In this document: one piece after another, positions 34,949 through 46,239 of the stretch
Layout: every line of letters begins with the position of its first letter
Position numbering within the stretch: position 1 is the stretch's first letter
Assembly (NCBI GenBank): GCA_039519185.1
Contig: CM076851.1
Coordinates: 36,191,799-36,255,798, forward strand
Direction of reading: 5' to 3'
From: Astragalus membranaceus
Lineage: Eukaryota > Streptophyta > Magnoliopsida > Fabales > Fabaceae
Length of the DNA: 64,000 nt
The notes under the pieces: generated by a model
What the model saw: only the letters and a program-made list of their open reading frames with translations
Told to the model about the DNA's origin: nothing
The model's database searches: none
Translations under genes and position numbers: made by a program

Positions 34949-35032
34949 ACTCACTTTTCCTCTGAGTGTGATAGCAATCCCAAGTGGTTGACCTTCCCTG
35001 ATCTTGAAGGTAGCAACAGTATTCCTAGCATT
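34949..35032 (-). pseudogene. Partial second copy of the L5 exon end
   Basis: The last about 76 coding bases of the L5 exon, the donor GTGAGT and about 35 bases of intron (with ATTGAGCAATATCAATTG) are repeated here with a few changes. This makes a local duplication of 34590-34703. Confidence 0.8.
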
Positions 35033-35039
35033 GAACACA

Positions 35040-35574
35040 GAACAAACACGCCTTATTTTTAGCATTGAACACAGTACAACCACTTGGAGACATTAGACAA
35101 AATCACAAAACCAATAATAATAGCATTGAACACAAACAAACACGACTTATTTTTACATCAAAATCAACAAAGGGCGAGAGAGAGAAAAAACCCTAAAATC
35201 TTGACTTGAAACCCTAAAATGCAGAAACTAGAAGATTTATAGGTCTGAGAGAATAGGGAAGGTGATTTACATGGTAGAGAAGACAAACAGCGACGAAACT
35301 ATGAGCCACGACCGAAGAAGAGACGCGCGCCGGAGGGTGGAGTGGTGGCGACGAGTTCGCGAACGAAATGCACGGTAAGGCGTGGCGGAGAACGGCGTGA
35401 GAACGCTAGAGGAGAACGGCGTGAGAACGGCGTGAGAATGCTAGGGTTCGTGGTTCGTGTGGTTCGTCTTCTCTGAGAGTGAGGCTTCGAGTAGTGAGAT
35501 TGTGAGAGTGAATGTTTGAGAATGGAGAGGTATACGCGTAAGTGATTGAATATTATTTTTTTTCTATTTTTGGA
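35040..35574. other. 5'-flank-like sequence between the captured exon and the right subterminal repeats
   Basis: Minus-strand sequence with an AAACCCTA motif and a GC-rich stretch (35280-35460). It could be a captured promoter or 5' UTR, perhaps of the L5 gene, or the element's own promoter. No ORF is seen. Confidence 0.35.
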
Positions 35575-35875
35575 CTTTAGAGGTCAAGCGAGAATAGACG
35601 CATGACTTCTAAAGTATTAGAATAGAAAAAAAAAATTCACCCCTAATTACAAGTTTGCCACCGTGTCACTTATGTAATCAGGCGAATACATGCCTGACTT
35701 CTAAAGTCTTATTTTTTTCCCCATTTCTTCACTTTAGAAGTCAGGCGTGTATCCGCTTGACCGTAATACTCGCGAGTTTTGCCACTTATTTACAAGTTTG
35801 CCACCGTGTCTACCTATGTAGTCAGACATTTGGGCGCCTGACTTTAAATGTCTAATTCTAATGTCATTTTTGCAC
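35575..35875. repeat. Right subterminal repeats of the CACTA element
   Basis: Repeats with TGACTTCTAAAGT and GTCAGGCG-type motifs in both orientations, ending at the TIR. They match the motif of the left array. Confidence 0.75.
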
Positions 35876-36291
35876 TAGTGTTTAAATGAAATCTGGGTTA
35901 AGATCTGCGTTTCTGTAATCTGGGTTTAAACGAAATCTGGGTTTTCGTTTCTAATCGTTTCAAGATCCGCGTTTCTACTGTTGCTGGGAGATCTGGGTTT
36001 TCGTTTCTAATCGTTTTTACTGTTTAAACGAAATCTGGGTTAAGATATGCGTTCCTACCCTGCGTTTCGAGATCTGCGTTTCTTCTTTTTTTTGTTTCAT
36101 TTTAATGTTGCTGGAAGAAGGAAAACGATTTTTCTGGGTTTCGATTTTTTATTGTTGCTGGAAGAACAACGAGAATGAAGAAGGAAATTGATTTTTGTTT
36201 CATTTTAATGATTTTTAGTTTTGGGTTAATTTATTTTTTGTGTTTTTAAAATTTAAAAAATTTAAATGCTGACGTGTCCTTTGATTATTTG

Positions 36292-36512
36292 CCACCTCAA
36301 TTAATGAATGACACATCATATTGACACTTAAGACGCCACGTCAGCAGTTAACTGCCAGCGTGACGTCCGTTAACAAAAACTAACGGCAGAGACAAAAATG
36401 AAACGAAAATGAAAGATAAAGAACCAAAACGGACCAAAACGGACCAAAAAAAAGTTAAAGGACCAAAATGAAACCCATAGCAAAGATAAATGATCAAAAG
36501 TGATATTTAGCC
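36292..36512 (-). repeat. Right inverted terminus of the older Mutator-like element
   Basis: 36292-36415 is the inverted partner of 11108-11233. The outer part ends GATATTTAGCC at 36512. It resembles the end of the foldback MITE at 42549-42843 (AATTTAGCC), so both probably belong to one Mutator-like group. Confidence 0.6.
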
Positions 36513-36650
36513 TTCTTTTGTATAATTTTGTTTGTCGGAGATGAAAGATAGTATAGACCTTGTTATTGTTATTTTTTGATGAAATAATATTGATGTCGTG
36601 AGTGTGATTGGTTGGAATAAAACTAACATAAATAAACACTAAAAACATTG

Positions 36651-36732
36651 GTTGTTTGTCAAAAAATAAAACATGATTGTTTTGTTTGTCAAAAAATAAA
36701 ACATGATTGGTTGTCAAAAAATAAAACATGAT
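36651..36732. repeat. Short tandem repeat, three units
   Basis: Three copies of a unit containing TGTCAAAAAATAAAACATGA, spaced 27-30 bp, between the nested block and the importin gene. Confidence 0.85.
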
Positions 36733-37018
36733 ATTTAGCCTTTAACTATTGGATCGATATGATTGAAGTGAAAAACTGAAATGAGGGTCCATTCCATCCA
36801 GGAACCGTAACCCCGTTTCATCGAGTCGGTTGGATCCAATCCAGCAATACAATCTCTAACACGAAACGACACATCTCATCATCATTTTCAACACCTTCTT
36901 TAATACTCCGGATTAACCCGACCCGATATCCGAACCCACGATCACAACCACCTTCACACGCAATACACCCCACACCCCATACCATCACTACACCGCTATT
37001 TAAATTTCCTCCAACCGT

Positions 37019-37045
37019 CCTCTCTCTCTCTCTCTCTCTCTCTCT
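37019..37045. repeat. CT dinucleotide repeat in the importin-alpha leader
   Basis: About 13 CT units roughly 100 bases upstream of the importin ATG and downstream of a TATA-like TATTTAAA (about 36997). It is most likely in the 5' UTR, where CT repeats are common in plant genes. Confidence 0.8.
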
Positions 37046-37142
37046 GCACACCAAGGTCCCTTAATTCTCAATTGAAAATTAGGGTTTTTCAAAATCCCAA
37101 ATCATTTTCATTACGATTGGTACTCTCAAATCTCTGTAAACG

Positions 37143-40100
37143 ATGTCGCTTAGGCCCAATGCTAGGACTGAGGTTCGTCGCAACCGTTACAAGGTTGCCG
37201 TCGACGCCGACGAAGGTCGCCGGAGAAGAGAAGACAACATGGTTGAGATCCGCAAGAGTAAGCGTGAAGAGAGCCTTCTCAAGAAGCGTCGTGAAGGTCT
37301 CCAAGCTCAGCAACAATTCGCTACTGCTCTTCAGTCATCTTCCATTGTTGAGAAAAAGGTACTCATCGAAATTGTGTTTTAGGGATCGATCGTTGCTGTT
37401 GGATTTCGGATTCCGATGCTTGATGATCCCGTGGTTGTGATCCAATTACTGATTGATTGAGATTTTCTATATTAGGTGTTGTGGTAGTTACTAGTTAGTT
37501 AGATAACGGTTATTTGTTTTTCGTTGCAGTTAGAGAGTCTTCCTGCTATGGTTGCTGGGGTCTGGTCGGATGATAATAGCCAACAACTTGAAGCAACTAC
37601 CCAATTTCGGAAGCTGCTTTCAATTGGTGACTGTTAATTTTTCTTCGATGTTTTCAATGAATTATTTTTGCTATGATTCTTAGTGTTGAAAAGTGTTATT
37701 GTTTGTTCTCTAGAAAGAAGCCCTCCGATTGAGGAAGTTATTCAATCTGGTGTTGTGCCTCGTTTTGTTGAGTTTCTCGTTAGGGAAGATTTCCCTCAAC
37801 TTCAGGTTTGAAATTTGTCTTTTTTTGTTTTCCTTTTGGAGCCTTATATGGTTTGGAGGTGGTCTAGCTTAGTGAAACTTGTTGTGTTGATTTGATTTTT
37901 ATGTGGCTTGTTGTTTGTTTAGTTTGAGGCTGCGTGGGCTCTCACAAATATAGCATCTGGAACTTCTGAGAATACGAAGGTGGTAATTGATCATGGGGCG
38001 GTACCCATATTTGTCAAGCTACTTAGTTCACCTAGTGATGATGTTCGGGAGCAGGTATAATGATACTGAAATGTGGTAGCATGGGCATTTTTTGACTTTT
38101 GTTTTTTAAATTTTTGCTGAAATATACTGAACTTTAAACTGAAAATGTAGGCGGTGTGGGCATTGGGAAATGTTGCTGGTGACTCCCCTAGGTGCCGGGA
38201 TCTTGTTCTCAGCCATGGTGCCCTGATCCCGCTATTATCCCAGTTGAATGAACATGCAAAACTTTCGATGCTAAGAAATGCTACATGGACACTGTCAAAC
38301 TTTTGCAGGGGGAAGCCACAGCCTCCATTTGAACTGGTAGTTGTCATTTTTGTTAAATGGAATTGGAACCTGTGAGGGAATTCTTTCTGCATATTAATTC
38401 TTGAATTTTGACTGACAGGTGAGGCCAGCGCTTCCAGCTCTTGAGCGTTTGGTTTTTTCCAATGATGAAGAAGTTCTGACAGACGCATGCTGGGCACTCT
38501 CATATCTTTCCGATGGAACAAATGACAAAATCCAAGCAGTTATTGAGGCAGGTGTATGTGGCAGACTGGTGCAGCTCCTTATGTGAGTATTAATTCTACT
38601 ACTCCTGGTCAATGGAGATTCTTTGTTCCAATTGTTGATTGTCTTGTCCCTAATTGTGTTTGCATGTGTTGAAGGCACCCTTCTCCTTCAGTACTGATTC
38701 CTGCACTTCGCACAGTGGGAAATATTGTAACTGGAGACGATCTTCAGACTCAGGTAATGTCTTAATTGCTTGTAATGATTAGTTGGTACCTAATTATTTT
38801 TAATTAAATTTTAGTATTATTAAGTGAAGTACTTATTAGTGTTATGTATTTTAAATCAGGAAAACAAATTCATATTTCAAATAGTTTAACCTCAAATTGA
38901 TGAAAAATAATTTTTTATGTCTAATTTTAGTATGAGTGTAATAAAGTTTCTTTACCAAAATTTAGAATACTACCTTGATATCTAATTTTTGTGGGAGTGG
39001 GGAGGTAGAGGTCGAAGGAGATTGTACATTGTGATGGTCATTGCAATGCATCCTCAAAAGAATTCAGTTTGCTAGTTTCTTGCATGTTGATAGTAATCCT
39101 TACCAAAAATCTAGTCTCTTCTTGCCACCTAGTTTGTTTATGCATGGGCAACCAGCGACAATTACCTGATTTTGGTGGGACTGTTAATTCTTTCATCAGG
39201 CTATCATCCATCACGGTGCTCTCCCATGCCTTTTGAGCCTTTTGACCCATAATTATAAAAAAAGTATTAAGAAAGAAGCGTGCTGGACCATATCAAACAT
39301 TACAGCTGGAAACAGAGATCAGATACAGGTAAGCCTGTAAATCCCAACTATTTAACACTCAATTGACGTTAAATCTTATGTTTATTGGCTACTGTTCATT
39401 TTTTTTTATTGTTTGCACTTTTCTTCAAGTTTGCTGTTTCACGGTATCACATGCATATTAATTAAATTTCTCTGCTCTGGGGAGGTGTTGACTTTTTAAG
39501 GTTAATTATTTACGGTGTTCTAAGTTTCTCAACCTCTTGTGTGCTGATACTGATGCTTTGGGGAGCTCTATGCTGTTAAACATGGAGAGATGGTACAATA
39601 TTAACCAATGCAGATATTTTTAGTTCTCAGGTTACACTAGTTAATGAAGATTTTTAGAATGATGATCGATGTAATGACCCCACCCCACCCCAAAAGATAG
39701 TACAATTATTTCCCCCTTCTCTACTTACCAAAAAGGCTGTTGTACCGATGATCTTTGTCACTGCATTGTTTTAAGAATAATAATGGGAGAATTAGCTGAC
39801 TGTAAGCTCTTTAATTTACAATTTTTGTAAGCAGTACATCACTGAAGGGAATGTATTGTGTTGCTGGATGGATGGCATTGACTTTTATATTTTCTGTTTG
39901 GGATCTTATTGGCATTTTAAGCAGGGATTTTCAGTTACCTTATCGATTGAAAAAATTCTTGAAACTTTGTACATTTTATGCATGATGTAGGCTGTTATTG
40001 AAGCTGATCTGATTTCCCCCCTTGTCAATCTTCTTCAAAATGCTGAGTTTGACATTAAAAAAGAAGCTGCATGGGCAATCTCAAATGCTACATCTGGTGG

Positions 40101-40583
40101 TACCCATGACCAGATCAAGTATGTGGAGTGATTTTTTATTTATTTTCTGACTCTGCTTCATAATGGCAACATTGAATATCATGTATTGACGCACCAAATG
40201 TGGTTTTAAGGTACTTGGTGAGCCAGGGTTGCATTAAGCCTCTCTGTGATTTACTTGTTTGTCCTGATCCAAGAATTGTTACAGTCTGTTTAGAAGGTCT
40301 TGAGAATATTTTGAAGGTTGGGGAATCTGAGAAGACCTTGGGTAACTCTGCAGACGTCAACTTGTTTGCTCAGATGATAGATGATGCTGAGGGATTGGAA
40401 AAGATTGAAAACTTGCAGAGCCACGACAACAATGAAATATATGAAAAGGCTGTTAAAATTCTCGAGACATATTGGTTGGAAGATGAGGATGAGACACTAC
40501 CTCCAGGCGATGGTGCTCAACCTGGCTTTAATTTTGGAAGCAATGAGCTTCCCGTCCCTTCTGGTGGATTCAACTTCAGTTGA
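37143..40583 (+). CDS. Importin subunit alpha (karyopherin alpha), intact, ten exons
   Basis: Exons 37143-37358, 37530-37626, 37714-37805, 37923-38054, 38151-38336, 38419-38582, 38675-38753, 39200-39328, 39991-40118 and 40211-40583 join in frame to 531 residues, the usual length. The N-terminal importin-beta-binding domain has basic clusters (RRNRYK, GRRRRED, KSKREESLLKKRR). Armadillo repeats follow, with the Trp/Asn pairs that bind nuclear localisation signals: AAWALTNIASG, AVWALGNVAG, ATWTLSNFCRG, ACWALSYLSDG, ACWTISNITAG, AAWAISNATSG. The tail is acidic (EDEDETLP) then Gly/Phe-rich (GGFNFS). The protein links nuclear cargo to importin beta. All splice borders are GT-AG, and no lesion is seen. 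Which IMPA paralogue it is cannot be told. Confidence 0.97.
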
Positions 40584-41812
40584 AGACTTCTGTTAGGTGG
40601 GTAAACATACGTAAGATGTCTAAAGTTTTTCTCCTATAGGGGCCTTACTCAGTTTACACTTCCATTTTATTATTATTCTCTATATCTCACTATGTTTTCT
40701 AAATCTCTGCTTTCAATAATTGTAGGAACTTGGTTGGTCGGAGCGGGGTCGATGCTAGGTTGACTGTTGTGGTTGAGTCCGGGTGGGGTTGGGATTGGGG
40801 TGGGGTGGGGGTGGGGGTCGGTCCTTGTACTTCATGTGTCTTGTTTGAGTCTGGTCTTGTGTCCGTAATGAGGTGCAGGGGTGGGTCAGTTTAAACTACC
40901 ATGTCCAAATAAGAAGGGGGCTGGTGGGTTCAATTAGCAGCATAATGTGAGCATTGTATCTCATATTAGAAATATAATATTTGCTGGTGAGAAAATATGT
41001 TGCAATAGGAAGGATCTGTGTTATGTGACAGTGGGGGAGGGTTTTCTTTGACGCGGCTTTGAGTCCTATTTTTTTTATCGAGTCGTAGTTGTATTGGTAG
41101 TTTCACCGAGTCAGTATTTGATTTTGAGTGAGAATACAGTGTTCAGAAATCAATTTTATGGTGTATTCCAGTCAAAGAATTAGCGCTATTTTTGTGCTTG
41201 TGGTTCAGTTGGATGTAAGTTATTTTATTTAGCACCATTTGTTTTTATTTATGCTGCATTTTCTGGAGTGAGCATGCTTAGAAATAGAGTTTGTTTGGTT
41301 ATGATTCTTCTCACCACAATTAGAAATACGGCTTTCAGAAGCACTTATATTCAAAGGTTCAAGTTCAAGCTTTTAATTTTAATGAAGAATTCGTTAACTG
41401 GCCTTCAAACAAATGTAAAACAAACAGGCTCATTAAGAAGTGAGACGAGAATGTTCTATTGTTTAGTTTGATTTACCAGGTCCCCATGTAGGCAAAAGAG
41501 CATCCTCTAGTACAAGAGAAGTGGCATAGTATTTGTAAAAGAAAACAACAAATTATTAACCGCCTATTTACCGTTGATCTTAAGGTTTCACCTCTGGACA
41601 TGTTTTTAACAGGACCAAGTCCAAATTAGAAGTGGAGTCGAAAAAAAAAGTTCAATCAAAACTGAAGTAAAATTAGATGCTACCACTGAAGTAAAAAGTC
41701 CAGATTTGATGAAAATGTAAAGTTGCAAGAATTGAATTGGATGATATTTCCATCAAAACCGATCTAATTCCAGTCTTTGAGCACCCTAGATATGCTAATA
41801 TTGATTGATAAT
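40584..41812. other. 3' flank of importin alpha
   Basis: A possible 3' UTR intron lies between GTTAG/GTGGGTAAA (about 40596) and TTGTAG/GAACTT (about 40727). A very G-rich stretch follows at 40781-40823. Beyond about 41200 nothing is recognised. Confidence 0.45.
40781..40823 (+). promoter_or_regulatory. G-rich tract with G-quadruplex potential
   Basis: Seven or more runs of 3-5 guanines separated by 1-3 bases (GGGTGGGGTTGGG, then GGGGTGGGGTGGGGG) on the sense strand, about 200-240 bases after the importin stop. If transcribed it would lie in the 3' UTR. Confidence 0.7.
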
Positions 41813-41822
41813 TTCTTAATCC

Positions 41823-41896
41823 CATAGCTCAGTTGGCTAGCTAAAGTATATCAAAGGAGTGCAAGCAGGAGGGCAAACATTGTCTATAAAAAAAAA
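41823..41896 (+). mobile_element. Short SINE fragment with target duplication
   Basis: A tRNA A-box-like head (ATAGCTCAGTTGGCTAGCT), then a short body and a run of A, flanked by TTCTTAATCC at 41813-41822 and 41897-41906. The B box is not recognisable, so it is probably internally deleted. Confidence 0.6.
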
Positions 41897-41906
41897 TTCT
41901 TAATCC

Positions 41907-42548
41907 ATTAACAATAAATTAATCCACTAACATTGTTTGTTAAAAGTGATAAGTATTTTAATTTTAATAAAATGAAAACATGTTCGCAAATAAAGTGATC
42001 TGACCAGAGTTTCTTAAGTCTAAACTTTGGTTGAATTTTATTTTCAACCCATAGTCTATAAAGTGAATTTACAAAGAAGTTTTGGGCCCAAGAAGAGGCC
42101 ACAACAAGAGTTCATCCAGAATCATTGGTGTCAGAATATCTGGATGCCAGATCATTCTGACAGCTACCCCAGAATATGATGAATTGTCCTGCACATGATC
42201 GCTTTTGTTTGCTTGGCAACTCTTCTAGATTGCCACCCATAAATTACTTTAACTAATTGCCGTCATCTTATCTTGTGGATATCTCTAAGTTTTTTTTTTA
42301 ACAAATTAGTACTTATACACTTTCTAAGAAAATATAAGTTCTTGTCAAAAAGAAGAAAATATAAGTAAATTTAAAATTTCTAAGTTGTAATAAAATATAA
42401 GTAGAAATTGATTTTTTTTATTTTATCTAATTATATAAAAATATTCATTTAATGCTGAATATTTAGTGTTTTTTTTGACAAAAAGAATATTTAGTGTTGA
42501 ACATTAAGTATTGGAGATAATCAAACAAAAAAAATTAAGTATCCGAGA
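41907..42548. other. AT-rich intergenic sequence
   Basis: No gene or repeat is recognised. Confidence 0.5.
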
Positions 42549-42843
42549 TTAATTACATTTTTACTCTTTTATATTTGACTAAAATTTTAATTTGGTCATT
42601 TATCTTTTTTTCCTTACTTTGATCATTTATCTTTCATATATGTTTCTATTTGGTCCTTTAAAACACAGAAAAATGAAGGATCAACCTGAAACAGATATGA
42701 AAAATAAAGGACCAAAGTGGGGAAAAATGAAAAAAGACCAAACAGACATGAATATGAAAGATAAATAATCAAAGTAGGAAAAAAGATAAATGACCAAATT
42801 GAAACTTTGGTCAAAAATAAAAAACCAAAAGTGCAATTTAGCC
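42549..42843. mobile_element. Foldback MITE, probably Mutator-like
   Basis: Two arms of about 110-130 bp pair as an inverted repeat (for example ATTTGGTCATTTATC against GATAAATGACCAAAT, and GATCATTTATCTTTCATAT against its complement). The outer end AATTTAGCC resembles the terminus at 36512. No clean TSD was found. Confidence 0.65.
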
Positions 42844-44223
42844 GTATACTTTCTCGCATGCAAGCAAGCGGTCGTGTTATCAAATATAAAAAATTTAAAG
42901 TTTTTTTAGTTCATGTATGAAATCCAACCTTCTTAATTGCTCTTTTTTCTTAATAAAAGTAACTTTTGGTTTTCTAACTCTCATTTCCTTTTTCAGAGTG
43001 TTCAAGAAGAGTAAATATAAGTATCTTAGGAATAATTTTTTTTTTGTTTAAAAAAGAATAATATTGTTTTAATTGTTCTTAAATTGCGTGTATAACCATC
43101 TTTTGGTTATATACAAATCAGGAGAAATTTTTTAGCTAATAACTAGATTTACAAAAATACGTGTACTTAACTTACGATCTTAATAAGTTTGCACATGGTT
43201 AATTTTTTCTATATTTTATTGTGAACCAGATATATATATACATTAAAAAACCATTGGAGATAAAAAGTTTTTTTATGGAACAAGATAGATTAATTATTTA
43301 TTATATATCTGATAGTTATCTGACCAAATTATTGTCGCGGTTGTATTCTTAAATTCATCTCTATATTTTATACAAAATTGATATATGGACAAAGCAAATG
43401 CATGCATTTTCTTCTCAAAGTAGGTAAATACTTTATTCATATTCGAACTACGCATAAAATGTGTTGTGCAAATGTGGGCGCTTATAGTGGAGATTGAAGT
43501 TAATTTTTAGCAATAATAACAGGAAGAAAACGAGACGCTCCCACTGTCCCACGTGGATGGACCTAGGGAGGAAAAGAATTATAATTAAATATACGAAAAC
43601 AAACAAGACTTAGTAAATCATTTAATTTCACGATAAATAAATAAATTATTAACTGAAGTAACAAATGAAAAAAGAAGGTGCCACTGCCAACGGATCAATG
43701 AACAATGATCCTCCTCTCCTATTCAATTAAAAAATATCTCTTTATCAAACAACTTTTCATTATATGTAGATGTTTTTAGTGGACACAATTCAATTGAATT
43801 GACCTTAGAATTGAATTCAATTTCTTACCTACTTACTATCATCATCAACCACATCACAACTCACATGTAGAAATAATTTCAATTCCTGATTGACAATTTC
43901 GCATATTCGTTTTTTTGCCCACCTTTATTATCAGAAAACAAAGAAATTGAAATGGATAAATTAAGCTTCATTTTTATCATACTAATAATAATAATAATAT
44001 AGAAATTAAAATGGTAGATACAATTACAAAATTACAAATTGTGAACAAATTGCAGATGAACCTAAAATTAAATTACCATTAGAAATCCTTCCAGAGAGAA
44101 AAGTGAAAAATAAGTACACTTTCCATTTGTAATAACTGACCTCACTTTCAAGATCTGCCATAAATCTCTTCTCTTCTCTGCACTTATTTCAATTCCCTCC
44201 ATTTTCCTCTCTTTTATTTTTTT
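42844..44223. other. Intergenic, AT-rich
   Basis: No coding sequence or repeat family is recognised. The last about 150 bases are probably the 3' UTR of the minus-strand extensin-like gene. Confidence 0.5.
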
Positions 44224-44757
44224 CTATAAAAGCAACGCCAGAAAAAGAGAAACGGCGAAGAACATTATTGAGCCTCTAAGCGGCGGAGGAGCCGCGGTGG
44301 ACGGCGGCGGAGTGTGGTAGTAGAAAGGAAAATAAGGCACAATTGGATTAGGAGGCGGCGGCGTTGGATAGTTTCCTCTAATCGGTGGAGGATAGTACAT
44401 ACCGCCGATTCCACCACCAGTCGACGCCGGCGGCGGTGGAGATGAGTAAGTATACACGGAGGGAGACGGCGGAGGATAATAGTAACTACCGCTTCCGCTA
44501 CCTCCGCTGGAGCTTGGTGGAGAGGGAGGTGGAGGACAGTTTCCGGTAGAAGCAGGCGGAGGTGACGGAGGAGGCGGAGAAGGTGGCGGCGGAGACAAAA
44601 CTTGACCGCACGGCGTGCATTTCACATCGTCTTTGGTAGTAGTTTTTAGATTCTGAATCTGATCTGAAAAACCTAAAGTGAAAGTGAGAAAGAGCAACAC
44701 TGTGATGAAATAATACACAGTGTTTGTGTTTGTGTTTGTTCTGTGAAGTGTTCCCAT
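44224..44757 (-). CDS. Extensin-like, proline-rich cell-wall protein with predicted GPI anchor
   Basis: 177 residues from ATG 44757; codons further upstream in the frame begin with a TTG, not ATG. A signal peptide is visible (residues about 12-31, VYYFITVLLFLTFTLGF). It is followed by a CTPCGQ motif and SPPPPSPPPPSPPP runs of the type that become hydroxyproline-arabinosylated. Next come a Gly/Ser/Tyr section (GGSGSGSYYYPPP) and further PPP blocks. The last about 17 residues (SIMFFAVSLFLALLL) form a hydrophobic tail after a small-residue stretch, as in GPI-anchored proteins. No introns and no LRR domain. It probably sits at the outer face of the plasma membrane or in the wall. The C-terminal GPI signal is inferred from residue make-up. 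Confidence 0.85.
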   Translation of the reverse strand: MGTLHRTNTNTNTVYYFITVLLFLTFTLGFSDQIQNLKTTTKDDVKCTPCGQVLSPPPPSPPPPSPPPASTGNCPPPPSPPSSSGGSGSGSYYYPPPSPSVYTYSSPPPPASTGGGIGGMYYPPPIRGNYPTPPPPNPIVPYFPFYYHTPPPSTAAPPPLRGSIMFFAVSLFLALLL

Positions 44758-44939
44758 TTTGCTTTTTGAGAACAATGAGAGTGATCTTTGAAATAAATGG
44801 AGTGTAGTTGCTTAGAAAACAAGTGTGAGAAAGAAAGTGTGGAAAGTTTAGAGAAAGAAAAGTGAAAGTAGTGTGTTGCTATTTGTGGGTGTGTGGAGCA
44901 ACTTATTATCTTTTTAACCCACATTACACTACACAATAC

Positions 44940-45414
44940 TAAACTAGGTCTTTTTATTGATGCATTTTTTTTTTTTTTGAAAGGTGAATAGAGAAGTAGT
45001 CGACAGAAAACAATGGAGGAGAGAGATTACACCGACACGTTTTTACTTTAACAAAAAGCCGCCACGTTTGAACACAGTTAGTTAATTGAGTTGACAATGG
45101 AGGCACTTGTGTTGCTTTTACTATTTACATTTTTACTTATTACCATTTACCACATGCAAGTTGCAAATTGCAATACAGTAATATAAGGTGTGAAGCAGTT
45201 TAGTTAGGTGAGAGCTGAGGTGAGCTTCTAATTAGGAGGAGTGTGTGTGACTGTGATGTGAGTCAGGTAATGTGTCTTATTCTAGCGCTGCCAAGTCAAC
45301 AACACGGTATGAAATTTTATGTTAGATTAGGTAAATGTGGTTAAAATGTGGAATCAAGAATGCATATAAAATTACAAAATAGGAGGAGGTGTAGGTAGTA
45401 ATTAAAGGCTAGGT
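44940..45414. other. 5' flank of the extensin-like gene, shared with the small ORF at 45415
   Basis: Sequence between two divergently oriented frames. The leader of the minus-strand gene is probably in 44758-44930. No other feature is seen. Confidence 0.4.
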
Positions 45415-45663
45415 ATGGAGGATGATGGTCCTAAGAGGAGAGACGTAAAGGAAACGGAAGAAGCCATTATTAAGAGGTGGAAAATGCGAAGCAAAGTTGG
45501 ATTCATTTGCTTGTTTTCTTTCTTTATTTGTTTTAGGGGACCAAATGCATGCCTTGGATCTGATGGCCTAAAAATTGCTTCTATATATTTATTGCTCTAT
45601 ATATTCATAGTAGTAATTTTTCCTGTTTGCATTGCTGTTGGTGTGTTAATTGTGTTTGGCTGA
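45415..45663 (+). CDS. Small predicted membrane protein, 82 residues, unknown
   Basis: The charged N-terminus (MEDDGPKRRDVKETEEAIIK) is followed by two hydrophobic spans (residues about 28-42 and 57-80). I do not recognise a family. The ordered polar-then-two-helix layout and normal ATG make it more gene-like than other short frames around, but it could be chance. It starts about 660 bases from the extensin-like gene and is divergent from it. Confidence 0.3.
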   Translation: MEDDGPKRRDVKETEEAIIKRWKMRSKVGFICLFSFFICFRGPNACLGSDGLKIASIYLLLYIFIVVIFPVCIAVGVLIVFG

Positions 45664-46239
45664 ACGTTTAAATTAACAAAAATGCTCTGGACTGGAGGTA
45701 TCAAATCAATTGTGATTTGAGATTGATACCAAAAATGTTTGGTAAATATGGCACACCATCACGTTATCATTTAATTTTTACCGAACATTGTATACTAGTA
45801 ATTATAGATTAGAGATATAATAGGAGTACTTTCCTTCCTTAATTTGTGGCTTGAAAACCATAGTGCTACTATGTACCAAGAAAAAAAACCATAGTGCTAC
45901 CGGAAACAATCCAGTGATAAAAAGTGCTAATTAACAAAGGCAAAGTATCCTAAAGCCAAATCATTGATTCTCAAAACAGAGTTTGCTTTGTGGTAAAATT
46001 AGTAGCCAATTGTCTACATGAAACGGTGTTAGAAAGAAATTTTCCACCGCAAATGGCCGTCCATGTTCGCTTTCCAGCCTGGTTCGACTTAAAGAATAAA
46101 TGAATCTTATATATAGTGTGATGCTAAACAACGTGTTTTGAGGTACTTTAGCATTCAAATAATCAACAAATGAGATTTTTCATATTGCAATTTTAAAAAC
46201 AAATTTTAACAAGACATGAATTTCGTATTAGCTGAAGTT
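45664..46239. other. Intergenic; possible body of a non-autonomous Helitron
   Basis: No gene recognised. If the terminus at 46273 is a Helitron 3' end, its 5' end (TC...) should lie somewhere upstream, but I could not fix it. Confidence 0.35.

Larger units (their letters stand above)
14494..35880 (-). mobile_element. CACTA (En/Spm-type) element, 21.4 kb including a nested retrotransposon
   Basis: The ends are CACTAGTGCAAAAAAGG (14494) and its inverted partner TTTTTGCACTAGTG (35880), flanked by a 3-bp target duplication TTT (14491-14493, 35881-35883). Subterminal repeats with GTCAGGCG/CGCCTGAC fill both ends. The coding strand is minus: a broken TNP2 transposase (17672-33413) and a ULP1-like gene (15725-17377). 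A Ty3/gypsy element (19808-32362) sits inside TNP2. Without it the CACTA would be about 8.8 kb. It also carries an exon of a plastid ribosomal protein gene near its right end. With TNP2 broken it can move only if a relative supplies transposase. Confidence 0.92.

Noticed and set aside
37072..37440. Alternative plus-strand ORF across importin exon 1
   Set aside because: It is another frame of the same exon; the importin frame from 37143 fits the family and the splice phases.
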